Below are positions 29,101 to 36,664 of a DNA stretch of 64,000 nucleotides, in pieces. Position 1 is the stretch's first letter, and the number at the start of each line of letters is the position of its first letter. Source of the DNA: Pseudomonas mediterranea CFBP 5447 (GTDB lineage: Bacteria > Pseudomonadota > Gammaproteobacteria > Pseudomonadales > Pseudomonadaceae); assembly GCF_000774145.1 (NCBI RefSeq), contig NZ_KN322984.1:295435-359434 (forward strand). Direction: 5' to 3'. The notes under the pieces are model-generated. The model saw only the letters and a program-made list of their open reading frames with translations, ran no database searches and had not been told where the DNA came from. Both the position numbers and the translations under genes were made by a program.

Positions 29101-29249
29101 CCGCCTATGTACCGGGCGCCTCGGCGCAAAACTTCAAGTTCACCTCGGCCTTGCCGGTGCAGGTGCTCAAGGGGATGGCGCCGTTCCTCACGCCCTACTT
29201 GCAGCCGGGCAGCCACACCCAGTGCACGCCGTTGGTGTCGCGCCAGTAA
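26127..29249 (+). CDS. class A PBP-like peptidoglycan glycosyltransferase/transpeptidase
   Basis: Up to 1040 residues: a basic cytoplasmic tail, one transmembrane helix (about 42-60), a GT51-like domain and a penicillin-binding transpeptidase domain. GT51 hallmarks are partly changed: 'LLFIENRFLLDP' stands where E-D-x-x-F-x-x-H is usual, and 'GGSTLATQLEKY' keeps the G-G-S-T-x-x-Q core. Transpeptidase motifs are visible as S-x-x-K (STAK in 'LELGSTAKL'), S-x-N (SIN in 'RESINLPFI') and KTG ('GGKTGTGDN'). It probably acts on periplasmic peptidoglycan. The start is uncertain: in-frame ATGs at 26127, 26142, 26178 and 26196 all lack a clear Shine-Dalgarno. It is longer and more divergent than PBP1a/1b. 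Confidence 0.8.
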   Translation: MDQSTMGALWQTDSNKPMVPTERMEEASTPPKKRRARHGWRAFWLLLLIIVVVVGLAVAKEMRTSRFQAREISKYAASLSYSLQPGPSDAIVYPGAGPFDRRLGYSSLGEFLPRLLKRNYVIQSQARFSPALMDYVGKGLFVPYSEKIQAGLTITDCRAAPLYQFKYPQQLYASFDAIPPVVVQSLLFIENRFLLDPRQPQANPAVDWPRFGMAAWSQVAKLLSLPGQSAGGSTLATQLEKYRHSPDGLTVSGGEKIRQMISASVRAYRTGPQTLEARQRIVRDYLNSVPLSAVPGHGEVHGMAEGLRVWYGADFNRANEQLFSTATDPRSLAEKGLALRQMLSLMIAQRRPSHYLSKGHDELASLTDSHIRLLTQNGVIDGALADAALASKVSYRDWVQQPTIQPNETNKGISAARSRLATLLDRPLYDLDRLDLSATSTLQNDLQTQATEYLKRLADPAFATEIGLMGERLLTPTSTTQVRYSFTLLELTPDGSRVRVQTDSTDQPFDINEGSKLELGSTAKLRVLTTYLQIIAELHDRYGAETPAALKKVEVAEQDRLSRWAVDYLIQNSDRSLPKMLEAALDRTYSASPGEAFFTGGGLHTFHNFRSEDNGRNPTLRDALRESINLPFIRLMRDLVRYATYAGPNNSAELLKDDSDPRRQEYLAQFADREGTSFLLRFWKKYQKKDTSQRLETFLDSMHPTAIRLAAVHRYFFPNDSQDSFNRFVRSHLKSVKSNEKLTDERLERLYQSYGPGAYDLPDQGFIAKVHPLDLWLMGYLLNNPDAKFSQIVKASEFERQEVYSWLFKSRHKSARDSRIRTMLEIEAFLDIHQRWQKVGYPFDHLVPSLATAIGSSGDRPAALAELVGTILNDGIRQPALRVDSLHFAADTPYETQLVNDPDKGKRVMPVEVAQALRGALSQVVDAGTAKRVAGSFKLADGTPLAMGGKTGTGDNRIEAIGAGGRILSSKSINRTATFVFYIGDSHFGTLTAYVPGASAQNFKFTSALPVQVLKGMAPFLTPYLQPGSHTQCTPLVSRQ

Positions 29250-29261
29250 GGGATGTGCGGA

Positions 29262-29756
29262 TTACGGCGTCACCCGAGGCACCGCGTCGAAGATCACGGT
29301 AAAGCCGACTGTGTATAAGCCTCCCTGAAGGTTTGTAGGCATGGCATCAGGTCTGATGACCATCTCGGCCTGAGTACCTGGCGTTGACGAAGCATCGTCC
29401 ACCACTTCAACCGGCACGGCGCTCAGGCGCACATTGTTGAACAGGACGCGCAGGGGAATAGCTTGGGCACCGTTGCTCAAGTCAGGCTGATCCTCGGGCA
29501 GGTACGCATGGATCGACCCGTCGGTATTTTTCACGTCGTAGGTCTGGCGCAGGGTGCTCAGAGTATTCTTGATCGGATCGTAATACATGTATTCGTCCTT
29601 ACCGAACTCCGGATCCCGTGGCTGCACATGAAACTGCTGGGTCGGAATGTTCGCGCTGATATGGATGGCTGAACGTGCATCATCAGCCCCCCATGCCAGC
29701 GAAGGACTCAAGGCCGCAGTGACCAGCGCAGTAACGGATACGAATTGCTTGAACAT
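29262..29756 (-). CDS. CS1-type (alpha) fimbrial major-subunit-like pilin, distal copy
   Basis: A 164-residue secreted protein: signal peptide MFKQFVSVTALVTAALSPSLAWG, then a mature part rich in beta strand. It is closely similar to the pilin at 36665-37150: both share 'DDARSAIHI', 'QFHVQPRD', 'LRQTYDVKNTDGS', 'VEVVDDASSTPGTQAEM' (or near variants) and a 'VIFDAVPR' C terminus. It is the last gene of the leftward fimbrial cluster. The ATG at 29756 is preferred because AAAAGGA lies 8 bp before it; an ATG three codons upstream touches the Shine-Dalgarno. It is likely a second or alternative shaft pilin. Confidence 0.85.
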   Translation of the reverse strand: MFKQFVSVTALVTAALSPSLAWGADDARSAIHISANIPTQQFHVQPRDPEFGKDEYMYYDPIKNTLSTLRQTYDVKNTDGSIHAYLPEDQPDLSNGAQAIPLRVLFNNVRLSAVPVEVVDDASSTPGTQAEMVIRPDAMPTNLQGGLYTVGFTVIFDAVPRVTP

Positions 29757-29835
29757 GCTTAACATCCTTTTATTTTGTATTTGAAAAGCGGAGAAGTAAC
29801 GCCAGTGCTCCGCAATCACTGTCCAGCCACACAAT

Positions 29836-29963
29836 CTGTAGCGAGGGAGCTTGCTCCCGCTGGGTGGCGAAGCCGCCCCGTTTTTCCAGCCATCGGCAGA
29901 TAGGCCGACATCAGATCCTTGCGTCTGCTGCGCAGCCGAGCGGGAGCAAGCTCCCTCGCCACA
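29836..29963. repeat. REPIN between fimbrial genes
   Basis: Facing GGCGAGGGAGC-type units, the left one altered to 'TGTAGCGAGGGAGC', lie between the distal pilin and the minor subunit. A strong hairpin here could limit read-through from the upstream fimbrial genes. Confidence 0.75.
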
Positions 29964-29996
29964 AGGGCTGGGCACCGGGCACAGCGGCCGAGCGCC

Positions 29997-30479
29997 CTAC
30001 GGCGCCGTGGCATCGAACACCATGTGCACCGTGCCGTAGTAGTCGCCAGGCTTGTAGTCGTCATCGGGCTTGATGGCGGCGATTTCCAGCGGTACCTGGC
30101 GTCCGGGCCGGGCCTCGGTGGCGGAGACCACCTGGGTTGAATCCAGGGTCAGTACCACGCCGTTGAAGCGCACGCGCAAGTCGATGCGATCACGGCCATT
30201 GGACAAGTACGCCTCCTCCCCGAGGCGCGCGCCAATGGAGCCGTTGCTGTTCTTCACCTCGTAAGTGGCCCGCAGCGGGCTCAGGTCCGAGGTGATGGTG
30301 CTGAACGGCAGCCGCTGCTCCCGCTGGACCAGTTGCGGGTCGAGGGGCAACACGTAGAAGTCGGCCGTCGGGATGGTCACGTAGAGTTCGAAGGTTTCCC
30401 GCTCGACCGCCCCCCAGGCCGTGGGCCAGGGCATCAGCAGGGCCGTCAATGCGAGAGGGCGTAGCCGTGTCTTGATCAT
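29997..30479 (-). CDS. CS1-type fimbrial subunit, divergent/minor
   Basis: A 160-residue protein with a signal peptide (cleavage near 'TAWGAVE'). It shares the layout of the CS1 pilins: an early 'VTIPTADFYVLP' strand, 'LRATYEVKNSNGSIGA' matching their 'LRQTYDVKNTDGS', and a final 'VHMVFDATAP' corresponding to 'VIFDAVPR'. It is much less similar to the two major-like pilins than they are to each other, so a minor or adaptor pilin is more likely. It lies 45 bp downstream of the chaperone stop. Confidence 0.75.
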   Translation of the reverse strand: MIKTRLRPLALTALLMPWPTAWGAVERETFELYVTIPTADFYVLPLDPQLVQREQRLPFSTITSDLSPLRATYEVKNSNGSIGARLGEEAYLSNGRDRIDLRVRFNGVVLTLDSTQVVSATEARPGRQVPLEIAAIKPDDDYKPGDYYGTVHMVFDATAP

Positions 30480-30524
30480 TCTGATTTACCTCTTGGGTCA
30501 ACGACGGTTCGGCGACGATTGCCG

Positions 30525-31268
30525 TCAGCCCTTGATCTCGACGTTCTGGGTCTTGCCGCCTTCGATCAGGGTGAAGCGATATTCACGCCCCGCCTCCTTG
30601 TCGAACGAGAACGTGCGCCCGGTCATGACGTGGTGCTTGGTGGTCGGCCGGCACTCGTTCTCTTTCTTCGCTTCGCAGTCCTTGAACTCATCGATCACCA
30701 CCACGCTGTTGCCGTTGTTGCGCAACACGTAGCGACTGGCGTTGTTATCGATCACGGTGTCGAAACGGGTGTCCTTGGGCCGCACGAAGAACACCGTGCC
30801 GTAACCGGCCAGTACCTTGACCCCGGCCGCCACGCGCTCTTTCTTATAGGCTTCGCGCTCCTCCGCACTGACAGCGAATTCGTCTTCCGCTTCCGGTACC
30901 ACCGGTACGAAACGCACGCGGAAGTAACGCTCCTTGTCGCGGTTGCCCATGAACAGCAGCCGCGTGCCCTGCACACCGTTGGCCGGCACGATCAGGCGCG
31001 CCGGGCTGGCCATCAGGCCATCCTTGGCCTGGGCGCTGGCCTGGTTCTGCAGGGGCACCTCGCTGTAGGTGCCGTCTTCGTTGTAAATGATTTCCAGGAT
31101 GTTCACCTTGACGAAGGCCGTCGACGTGCCGCCGTTGAACACCCGCTTCATGTACGTGGTCTTGTTGCTGTCCAGGTAGTCGTAGACCACCCCGACACCG
31201 ATCTGCGGACCGGCCTGGGCCACGCCGCAAAACAGGAAAAAACCAACCCATGCCCATAGATGTTTCAT
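30525..31268 (-). CDS. CS1-type fimbrial periplasmic chaperone
   Basis: A 247-residue protein: signal peptide MKHLWAWVGFFLFCGVAQAG, then an N-terminal immunoglobulin-like domain with 'RVFNGGTSTAFVKVNILEI', 'ARLIVPANGVQGTRLLFMG' and 'ERYFRVRFVPV', and a C-terminal domain with 'RYVLRNNGNSVVVIDEF'. These correspond to the alpha-fimbrial chaperones (CooB/CfaA-like), which cap pilins before delivery to the usher. Start at 31268 gives a normal signal peptide; upstream starts would add residues before it. Two Cys in the second half ('DCEAKKENEC') may form a disulfide. Confidence 0.82.
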   Translation of the reverse strand: MKHLWAWVGFFLFCGVAQAGPQIGVGVVYDYLDSNKTTYMKRVFNGGTSTAFVKVNILEIIYNEDGTYSEVPLQNQASAQAKDGLMASPARLIVPANGVQGTRLLFMGNRDKERYFRVRFVPVVPEAEDEFAVSAEEREAYKKERVAAGVKVLAGYGTVFFVRPKDTRFDTVIDNNASRYVLRNNGNSVVVIDEFKDCEAKKENECRPTTKHHVMTGRTFSFDKEAGREYRFTLIEGGKTQNVEIKG

Positions 31269-31316
31269 CACTTGCTTAACCTCATGCATTGAACGCAACT
31301 CACTAAAAATTTGGAC

Positions 31317-32561
31317 TCAGACTTCCGAATCCCAGATCACCGTGACACTGCCGGAGTAAGCCTTGGCACCGCTGTCCAGCATCTGCTCGACACTGCCCCG
31401 GGCCACTTCGAAGTGCAGCATTCCCAGCCGGCGGTCGACATAAAAACCCGGCTGGAACAGCTCGGTGCCGCTACCGTCAAGCCGCAACGGACGCTGGTTG
31501 ACCGGTTGCCCGGCGGCGTCGGTCAGGCCTTCGGGCAACGTCACCTTGACGTCCACCGGTACGGCATGGCCCGTGCCGGTTTCCGAGATCGCGCAGGTAT
31601 TGCCGCTGGCGTACTGGCACTCGAGCCTCATCTTGAAACGAGAAGAGGTCGAGATATGGAAGCGCTGGTCGCGAAACAGCCGCGTCGGTTTGCTCCCGCT
31701 GTTCAGCCAGGCTTGCCAGCCTTCCTGGGGCACCAGTTCCACCCGGTTGCCACCCGGGGGCACATCCACCTTGAGGGTGTGCTCGACGTCGAGTTTGAAA
31801 TTGAGGGTGATCACCGATTCATTCGGGATCATTACGTCACCGAAGTCGAAGTCCTGCCTCGGGCCGAGGCCATAGACCAGGGAGCCGGTGTATTGGCCGG
31901 ACGACATCTTCAACGGGTTGGGAGTGCGCAGTTCGTAGGCAAAGTCCAGAGAGGTGTATTCCATACCCGGGATCAGGTAACGGGCCCTTTTGGCACAGCT
32001 TCCTTCGACCGGAGTTTTCCAGAAGAACATGTAGGCACGGTCGTTCAGACTCGACTTACTGCTGGATCGACAAGGGGCGGGGGCGTACTTCCAGGTGGAG
32101 CCCCACAACATCGCATGAGCGGTCCCCATGTCCACTCCCCCTCCGACCAGGTCGATCACGCTGACCGGCAGGTAGTACATCGAGCCGATGCCGGCGATGC
32201 GCACCTGGACAATTTCAGTCTCGCCCGTGCCGGTATGAGTGATCTGGGCCAGACGCCAATTGGCGGGCACATGGAATATCGCCCCTTGCCGCAAATCCGC
32301 ATGATTGGCCTGGATGGGCGCGTTGGAATACGAGTTGATGTTCCATTGAAGACTGGACATGTTCTCCCTTTCACAGTCGGTCGGGTAAAAGGCGCAATAA
32401 CCCGAGACCGGCGTGGTATTGCGAAAGGTATTCTCGTTGGGCTTCGAGGGATCGGGCCTGAAGACTGCGGTGATCTCCTTGCTCACGGCATGGGCCGTCG
32501 ATGCGCCGGCCAATAACATCACCGAAACCACGCTACGCACTGCTACTGGTAGACCTTTCAT
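31317..32561 (-). CDS. CS1-type fimbrial tip adhesin/initiator, paralogue 2
   Basis: A 414-residue protein with a signal peptide ending near 'TAHAVS'. The layout fits CfaE/CooD-type two-domain tip proteins: an N-terminal receptor-binding half and a C-terminal pilin half. It is a paralogue of the adjacent 418-residue gene. The C-terminal halves are almost identical over long stretches ('FAYELRTPNPLKMSSG', 'NRVELVPQEGWQ', 'HFEVARG'), while the N-terminal halves diverge strongly after 'TTPVSGYC'. The start at 32561 has a GAGGGA ribosome site. It lies 46 bp downstream of paralogue 1. Confidence 0.83.
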   Translation of the reverse strand: MKGLPVAVRSVVSVMLLAGASTAHAVSKEITAVFRPDPSKPNENTFRNTTPVSGYCAFYPTDCERENMSSLQWNINSYSNAPIQANHADLRQGAIFHVPANWRLAQITHTGTGETEIVQVRIAGIGSMYYLPVSVIDLVGGGVDMGTAHAMLWGSTWKYAPAPCRSSSKSSLNDRAYMFFWKTPVEGSCAKRARYLIPGMEYTSLDFAYELRTPNPLKMSSGQYTGSLVYGLGPRQDFDFGDVMIPNESVITLNFKLDVEHTLKVDVPPGGNRVELVPQEGWQAWLNSGSKPTRLFRDQRFHISTSSRFKMRLECQYASGNTCAISETGTGHAVPVDVKVTLPEGLTDAAGQPVNQRPLRLDGSGTELFQPGFYVDRRLGMLHFEVARGSVEQMLDSGAKAYSGSVTVIWDSEV

Positions 32562-32607
32562 CAATCCCTCACCTTCCTTTCGCCTCAGGCTGGCCAATCC
32601 ATGCCCT

Positions 32608-33864
32608 TTAAACTTCCGAATCCCAGATCACCGTGACATCGCCGGCGTAACGCGTGGCGCCCGTGTCGAGCATCGCTTCGACAGCGCTGCGTGCCACTTC
32701 GAAATGCAGCATCCCGAGCCGGCGGTCGACGTAGAGGCCCGGCTGGAACAATTCAGTGCCACTGCCATCACGCAGCAGTGGACGCCGGTTGACCGGTTGC
32801 CCGGCGCCGTCCGTCACGCCATCGGGCAGGGTCACGCCGACGTTCACCGGCACGGTGTGGCCGGTATCGGATTCGGCGATCGCACAGGTGTTGCCGCTGA
32901 TGTACTGGCATTCGAGCGCCATCTTGAAACGGGATGAGGCGGAAATATGAAAGCGCTGGTCACGGAACAGCCGTGTGGGCTTGCGTCCGCTGTTGAGCCA
33001 GGATTGCCAGCCTTCCTGGGGCACCAGCTCCACACGATTGCCGCCGGGGGGGACTTCGACCTTGAGGGTGTGCTCGACAGTCAGCTTGAAATCGAACGTG
33101 AGTACCGAATCGGAAGGGATCATGATATCGCCCATGTCCAGATCCTGGCCCGGCCCAATGCTGTAGGTCAAAGACCCCGTGTACAAACCACTCGACATTT
33201 TCAGGGGGTTCGGGGTGCGCAATTCGTAGGCAAAGTCCAGATAGTCGTAGACCAGGCTGGGGATCAGAAAACTACTCTTTTTAGAGCAAGCCGCTTCGAC
33301 CCGGGTCTTCCAGAAAAACCGGTAAGTCGTTGCGTTCAAACCTCCGTGACCGGTATATCCGCAAGGTGAAGGGGGGTTCACCCAACTGTGCCCATAACCG
33401 CCCCATAACCGGTTGTGTGCCAACGTAAGGTCTATGTTTGGATTACCTATCAGGTCGAGCACGTTCATTGGAAGACGGTATCTCGAGCCGATTCCCGAAA
33501 AGCGTACTTCAACGGTTTCAGTTTCACCGGTACCGACATGAGTCACCTGGGCGGTACGCCAGTTGGCGGGTACCTTGAACGTCGCTCCTTGCCGGTAGTC
33601 AGTGTGATTCGCCTGAATAGGGGCGACCGAACTGAAGCGGACAGGCAACTGAATACTGAATATATTGGTGGCCGCGCAATCCGCCGGATAGAAGGTGCAA
33701 TAGCCACTGACCGGGGTGGTATTGGTAAATTGATTCAGGTTTGGTTTCGAAGCATCGGGCCTGAATATCGCGCTGATATTCTGGTTCACGGCATTGGCAG
33801 CAGGCACGCAGGCAAGCAACAGCACCGAGACCACGCTGCTTACGGCTACCGATAAGGATTTCAT
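32608..33864 (-). CDS. CS1-type fimbrial tip adhesin/initiator, paralogue 1
   Basis: A 418-residue secreted protein with signal peptide MKSLSVAVSSVVSVLLLACVPAANA. It shares 'ISAIFRPDASKPN', 'TTPVSGYC', 'QANHTDYRQGATFKVPANWR' and most of its C-terminal half with paralogue 2. The region between about residues 120 and 200 differs and has its own Cys pattern, consistent with a different receptor specificity. GAGG lies 8 bp before the ATG. It follows the usher gene after a REP-containing spacer, so it is the third gene of the cluster. Confidence 0.83.
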   Translation of the reverse strand: MKSLSVAVSSVVSVLLLACVPAANAVNQNISAIFRPDASKPNLNQFTNTTPVSGYCTFYPADCAATNIFSIQLPVRFSSVAPIQANHTDYRQGATFKVPANWRTAQVTHVGTGETETVEVRFSGIGSRYRLPMNVLDLIGNPNIDLTLAHNRLWGGYGHSWVNPPSPCGYTGHGGLNATTYRFFWKTRVEAACSKKSSFLIPSLVYDYLDFAYELRTPNPLKMSSGLYTGSLTYSIGPGQDLDMGDIMIPSDSVLTFDFKLTVEHTLKVEVPPGGNRVELVPQEGWQSWLNSGRKPTRLFRDQRFHISASSRFKMALECQYISGNTCAIAESDTGHTVPVNVGVTLPDGVTDGAGQPVNRRPLLRDGSGTELFQPGLYVDRRLGMLHFEVARSAVEAMLDTGATRYAGDVTVIWDSEV

Positions 33865-33922
33865 TTATACAACCTCATACATCAAAGCGAATCCCTGCTG
33901 GTTTTTGGGAGAAAATTTTCAC

Positions 33923-34010
33923 AGTGGGAGCAAGGCTTGTCCGTGATGCAGGCGCCTCGGTCTTCACGCGAGCGGCGTCATCGTTCATCGCGGGCAAGCC
34001 TTGCTCCCAC
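33923..34010. repeat. REP-like inverted repeat between usher and adhesin genes
   Basis: Facing units 'GTGGGAGCAAGGCTTGTCCG' and 'CGGGCAAGCCTTGCTCCCAC' form a long imperfect hairpin inside the fimbrial operon. Related to, but distinct from, the other REP families in the window. Confidence 0.7.
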
Positions 34011-34013
34011 AAC

Positions 34014-36548
34014 TCATGAGCGCTGCTTCGCCGGGTCGGCCGCGGCCAGTGAGCTATCGGCCAGGCTGTCCGGCGTGCAACGCAAATCACCGATCATCAA
34101 CACATCGCCTTCGTCACTGGCGGTTTCCGGGTCGAGGCGGAAGCGGCAGAACAACTCGTTGCCGTAGCGCACTTCCAGGGTCGGGGAGGCGGCATTCATC
34201 TCCATGGAGAAGAATCCATCCGCCTCGCTGACCCCGCGGCTGGCGTGGTTGATCACGTGGTGGCCCTTGAGCGGCTGCCCCTGTTCGTCCAGCAAGCGTC
34301 CGAGCACGGTCACGGTTTTCACCACACTGACCTTGCGGTAGTCCACGCCGCCCTTGTTCAGGTGATAACGGGTGCGTGCCGGCTCGATGCTCGCCGCTGG
34401 CGGATGCACGCCTTCGAAGTCGAAGGTGACCATGCTGTTGCGGTAGGCGGTGATCGGCACGAAATTACGGCCCGGATGCAAGGTGGTGCTGCCGCCGGTC
34501 AGGTCGTCGGCGCGCAGGACGATGTCGTCCAGGTCGGTTTCCACATCGACGATCATCCCTGCGCCACGGCCCTGGGGCACGCCGGTGAAGACGGCTTTCT
34601 GACCGCCCACGGCCACGGTACTGCTCAGGTTCAGGCCGCCGGTGAGGTTGTCGTTGTAGGACGAGCGCTGGAGGAAACCGTCGCCGTACAGCGACTCGGT
34701 GCTGAAGCTGGCGATGCCGGACAGGCCCACGCCATAGGTGTCGACCAGCGCCGTACCGGAGACGCTTTGCAGCACGTGATCCTGAAGGTCACGGCGATAG
34801 GTCAGCGACGCATTGTTGTCCCGGTCCCCTTCGCGGGAGGTGCGGGTGCCGATGCTGCCCGACCAATATTCGCCCGGTCCGCCCAAGGCCACGCTGAAGC
34901 TCAGGTCCACGCCGCGATTGCGCCGGTCGCTGGTACTCGAGGTGCCGGGACGATCGAACACCGACAACCGCCAGTTGGCATCGCTGCCGCGCAGCTTGCC
35001 GCGCTGGGTCCAGCCCAGGTCCAGACCCGCGCCCTGGACATTGCCTTCGCTATAGGCCAACCGTCCGTTGACAGAGGATTTGTTGCTCAAACGATGATTG
35101 ACCGACAGCGACGAGTTACTGGTCTGGCCGACAAACACGTTGCGCTGCCGAATGCGGGTACCGTCCGGCAGGGTCTCGTAAGTGTTGCGGGTGTCCAGCC
35201 AACTGCGGTTGTGGCTGGCGACGAGGCTGCCCTGGCCATAGCTGTACAGGGCCTGCACGTCCATACCGTTGCCGTACTGTTCGGTGTGGTAGACGTTGGC
35301 GTACAGGCTGGTGTGGGAAGCCAGGGTCCAGTCTATCGACGTACCGACTTGCAGCTTGTCCTGCACCTGGCGCGTGGAACCACCGACGATGACCCGCGGG
35401 TGCAGCAGGTAGTTGACGCCGAACCCCGCCGTCGTGAAACCCGAGGGTTGGTCTTCCCAGTTGCTCCAGAGGCGGGTTTCCCGCCCGGCGAACAGGTTAT
35501 AGCGCCAGCGCTCCTCGGTGCTGCTCCAATTGTTCGGTTTATAGACCAGCTCCTGGCTGGTGGCGGTGGTCTGCCCGTCCTCGATCAGCCGCACTTCCAC
35601 TTCGTAGATACCGCCGGGCAACGGGCGGGTGTCCAGGCTCTGCAAGCCTGCGCTGACGGCCTGGGTATTGATCAGCAAGCCGCTGCGATAGATCTCCACC
35701 GAAGCCTGACGGCTCGCGGTGACATAAATAGGGTAGACGCTGGGTTTCGGATTTTCGATCACCAGGCTGTCGGAGCTGCCGTACATCACGCCCAATGCGG
35801 TGTCCGGGTTGGCGCCGAACGAACGGATCTGACGGTTCAAGCCATCGGAGCTGGGGGTGAAATAACCCAGGCGGAAAAAATGGCCTTCCAACTCACGCTG
35901 GGTAAAAAGTTCATGGACAGCGTGGTAGATCTTGTCGTCCGGCCCGCCCAGGCGTGAAAGCTGGAGGTCCAGGGACTGGCTCCAGTTGCCCACGCTGGAA
36001 CTGGCGTTGAGGCCATAGCGCCCCCCGGTGTCCTGTTCCTGGCCACCGTTGAGGTTGAGCTGGTTATTGAAGATCAGGCCGAGGCTGCCGCCCTGGGGCT
36101 GATCGTGATAACGCTGGGCTTCGGTGCTGCGCTCGATATCCCGGGTCAGGATCGACACCAGTGAGTTTTCAAGGCTGTAGTGCACTGCAAGCAAACCGGC
36201 GGTGCAGTTCTTTTCACAGGCGCCTAACAGTTGTCCTTGCTTGAGTATTTGCTCCCATTGGTCCCGCTCGGCGGCCTTGATCGTGCTGTCGTGGGTGTCG
36301 GTGAATTCAAGCAGCGTAATGCGATCATCCCGTGTCAAGACCACCATGGCTTCACCGAGGTACTGTTGATTGAGCTCAATACGAACAGCCAGTGGCACAT
36401 CGAAAAAATGCGCTTCAAACTCCGCCGGCAGGCCCTTGGCCTGGGACAGCAGGCTACTCGGCGTGGTACCGGGGGCAGTCGGCGCGGCCAATGCACTCGC
36501 GCACAACAACAGCGCGAGCGCACCCGCGATGGGTGTCATCGGTAACAT
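34014..36548 (-). CDS. CS1-type fimbrial outer-membrane usher
   Basis: An 844-residue protein with a signal peptide ending near 'SALAAPT'. The body is a large beta-rich outer-membrane protein matching alpha-fimbrial ushers (CooC/CfaC/TcfC family): N-terminal domain with paired Cys ('LGACEKNCTAG'), a plug/barrel region with 'IRSFGANPDTALGVMYGSSD' and 'LDTRPLPGGIYEVEVRLIEDG', and a C-terminal carboxypeptidase-like fold ('GRLLDEQGQPLKGHHVINH', 'GFFSMEMNAASPTLEV'). It assembles pilins delivered by the chaperone. The ATG at 36548 lies 7 bp after GAGAG and is preceded by a possible TTG codon. The major pilin gene is upstream, separated by a hairpin. Confidence 0.9.
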   Translation of the reverse strand: MLPMTPIAGALALLLCASALAAPTAPGTTPSSLLSQAKGLPAEFEAHFFDVPLAVRIELNQQYLGEAMVVLTRDDRITLLEFTDTHDSTIKAAERDQWEQILKQGQLLGACEKNCTAGLLAVHYSLENSLVSILTRDIERSTEAQRYHDQPQGGSLGLIFNNQLNLNGGQEQDTGGRYGLNASSSVGNWSQSLDLQLSRLGGPDDKIYHAVHELFTQRELEGHFFRLGYFTPSSDGLNRQIRSFGANPDTALGVMYGSSDSLVIENPKPSVYPIYVTASRQASVEIYRSGLLINTQAVSAGLQSLDTRPLPGGIYEVEVRLIEDGQTTATSQELVYKPNNWSSTEERWRYNLFAGRETRLWSNWEDQPSGFTTAGFGVNYLLHPRVIVGGSTRQVQDKLQVGTSIDWTLASHTSLYANVYHTEQYGNGMDVQALYSYGQGSLVASHNRSWLDTRNTYETLPDGTRIRQRNVFVGQTSNSSLSVNHRLSNKSSVNGRLAYSEGNVQGAGLDLGWTQRGKLRGSDANWRLSVFDRPGTSSTSDRRNRGVDLSFSVALGGPGEYWSGSIGTRTSREGDRDNNASLTYRRDLQDHVLQSVSGTALVDTYGVGLSGIASFSTESLYGDGFLQRSSYNDNLTGGLNLSSTVAVGGQKAVFTGVPQGRGAGMIVDVETDLDDIVLRADDLTGGSTTLHPGRNFVPITAYRNSMVTFDFEGVHPPAASIEPARTRYHLNKGGVDYRKVSVVKTVTVLGRLLDEQGQPLKGHHVINHASRGVSEADGFFSMEMNAASPTLEVRYGNELFCRFRLDPETASDEGDVLMIGDLRCTPDSLADSSLAAADPAKQRS

Positions 36549-36593
36549 CAACGGACTCTCATAATCAGCGAGCTTTCGGGGTGTTTCAGGTTC

Positions 36594-36625
36594 AGGCCGA
36601 CCGGCTGGGGAGAACCGGTCGGCCT
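36594..36625 (-). terminator. intercistronic hairpin between major pilin and usher genes
   Basis: AGGCCGACCGG (36594-36604) pairs perfectly with CCGGTCGGCCT (36615-36625) across a 10-base loop. There is no U-run on the minus strand, so it is more likely a partial terminator or mRNA-stabilising hairpin that keeps pilin mRNA above usher mRNA, as in other fimbrial operons (inference). Confidence 0.55.
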
Positions 36626-36664
36626 GCTGCTGGCGAGGTGAGGCTCACCGCGCGACGAACAGCC

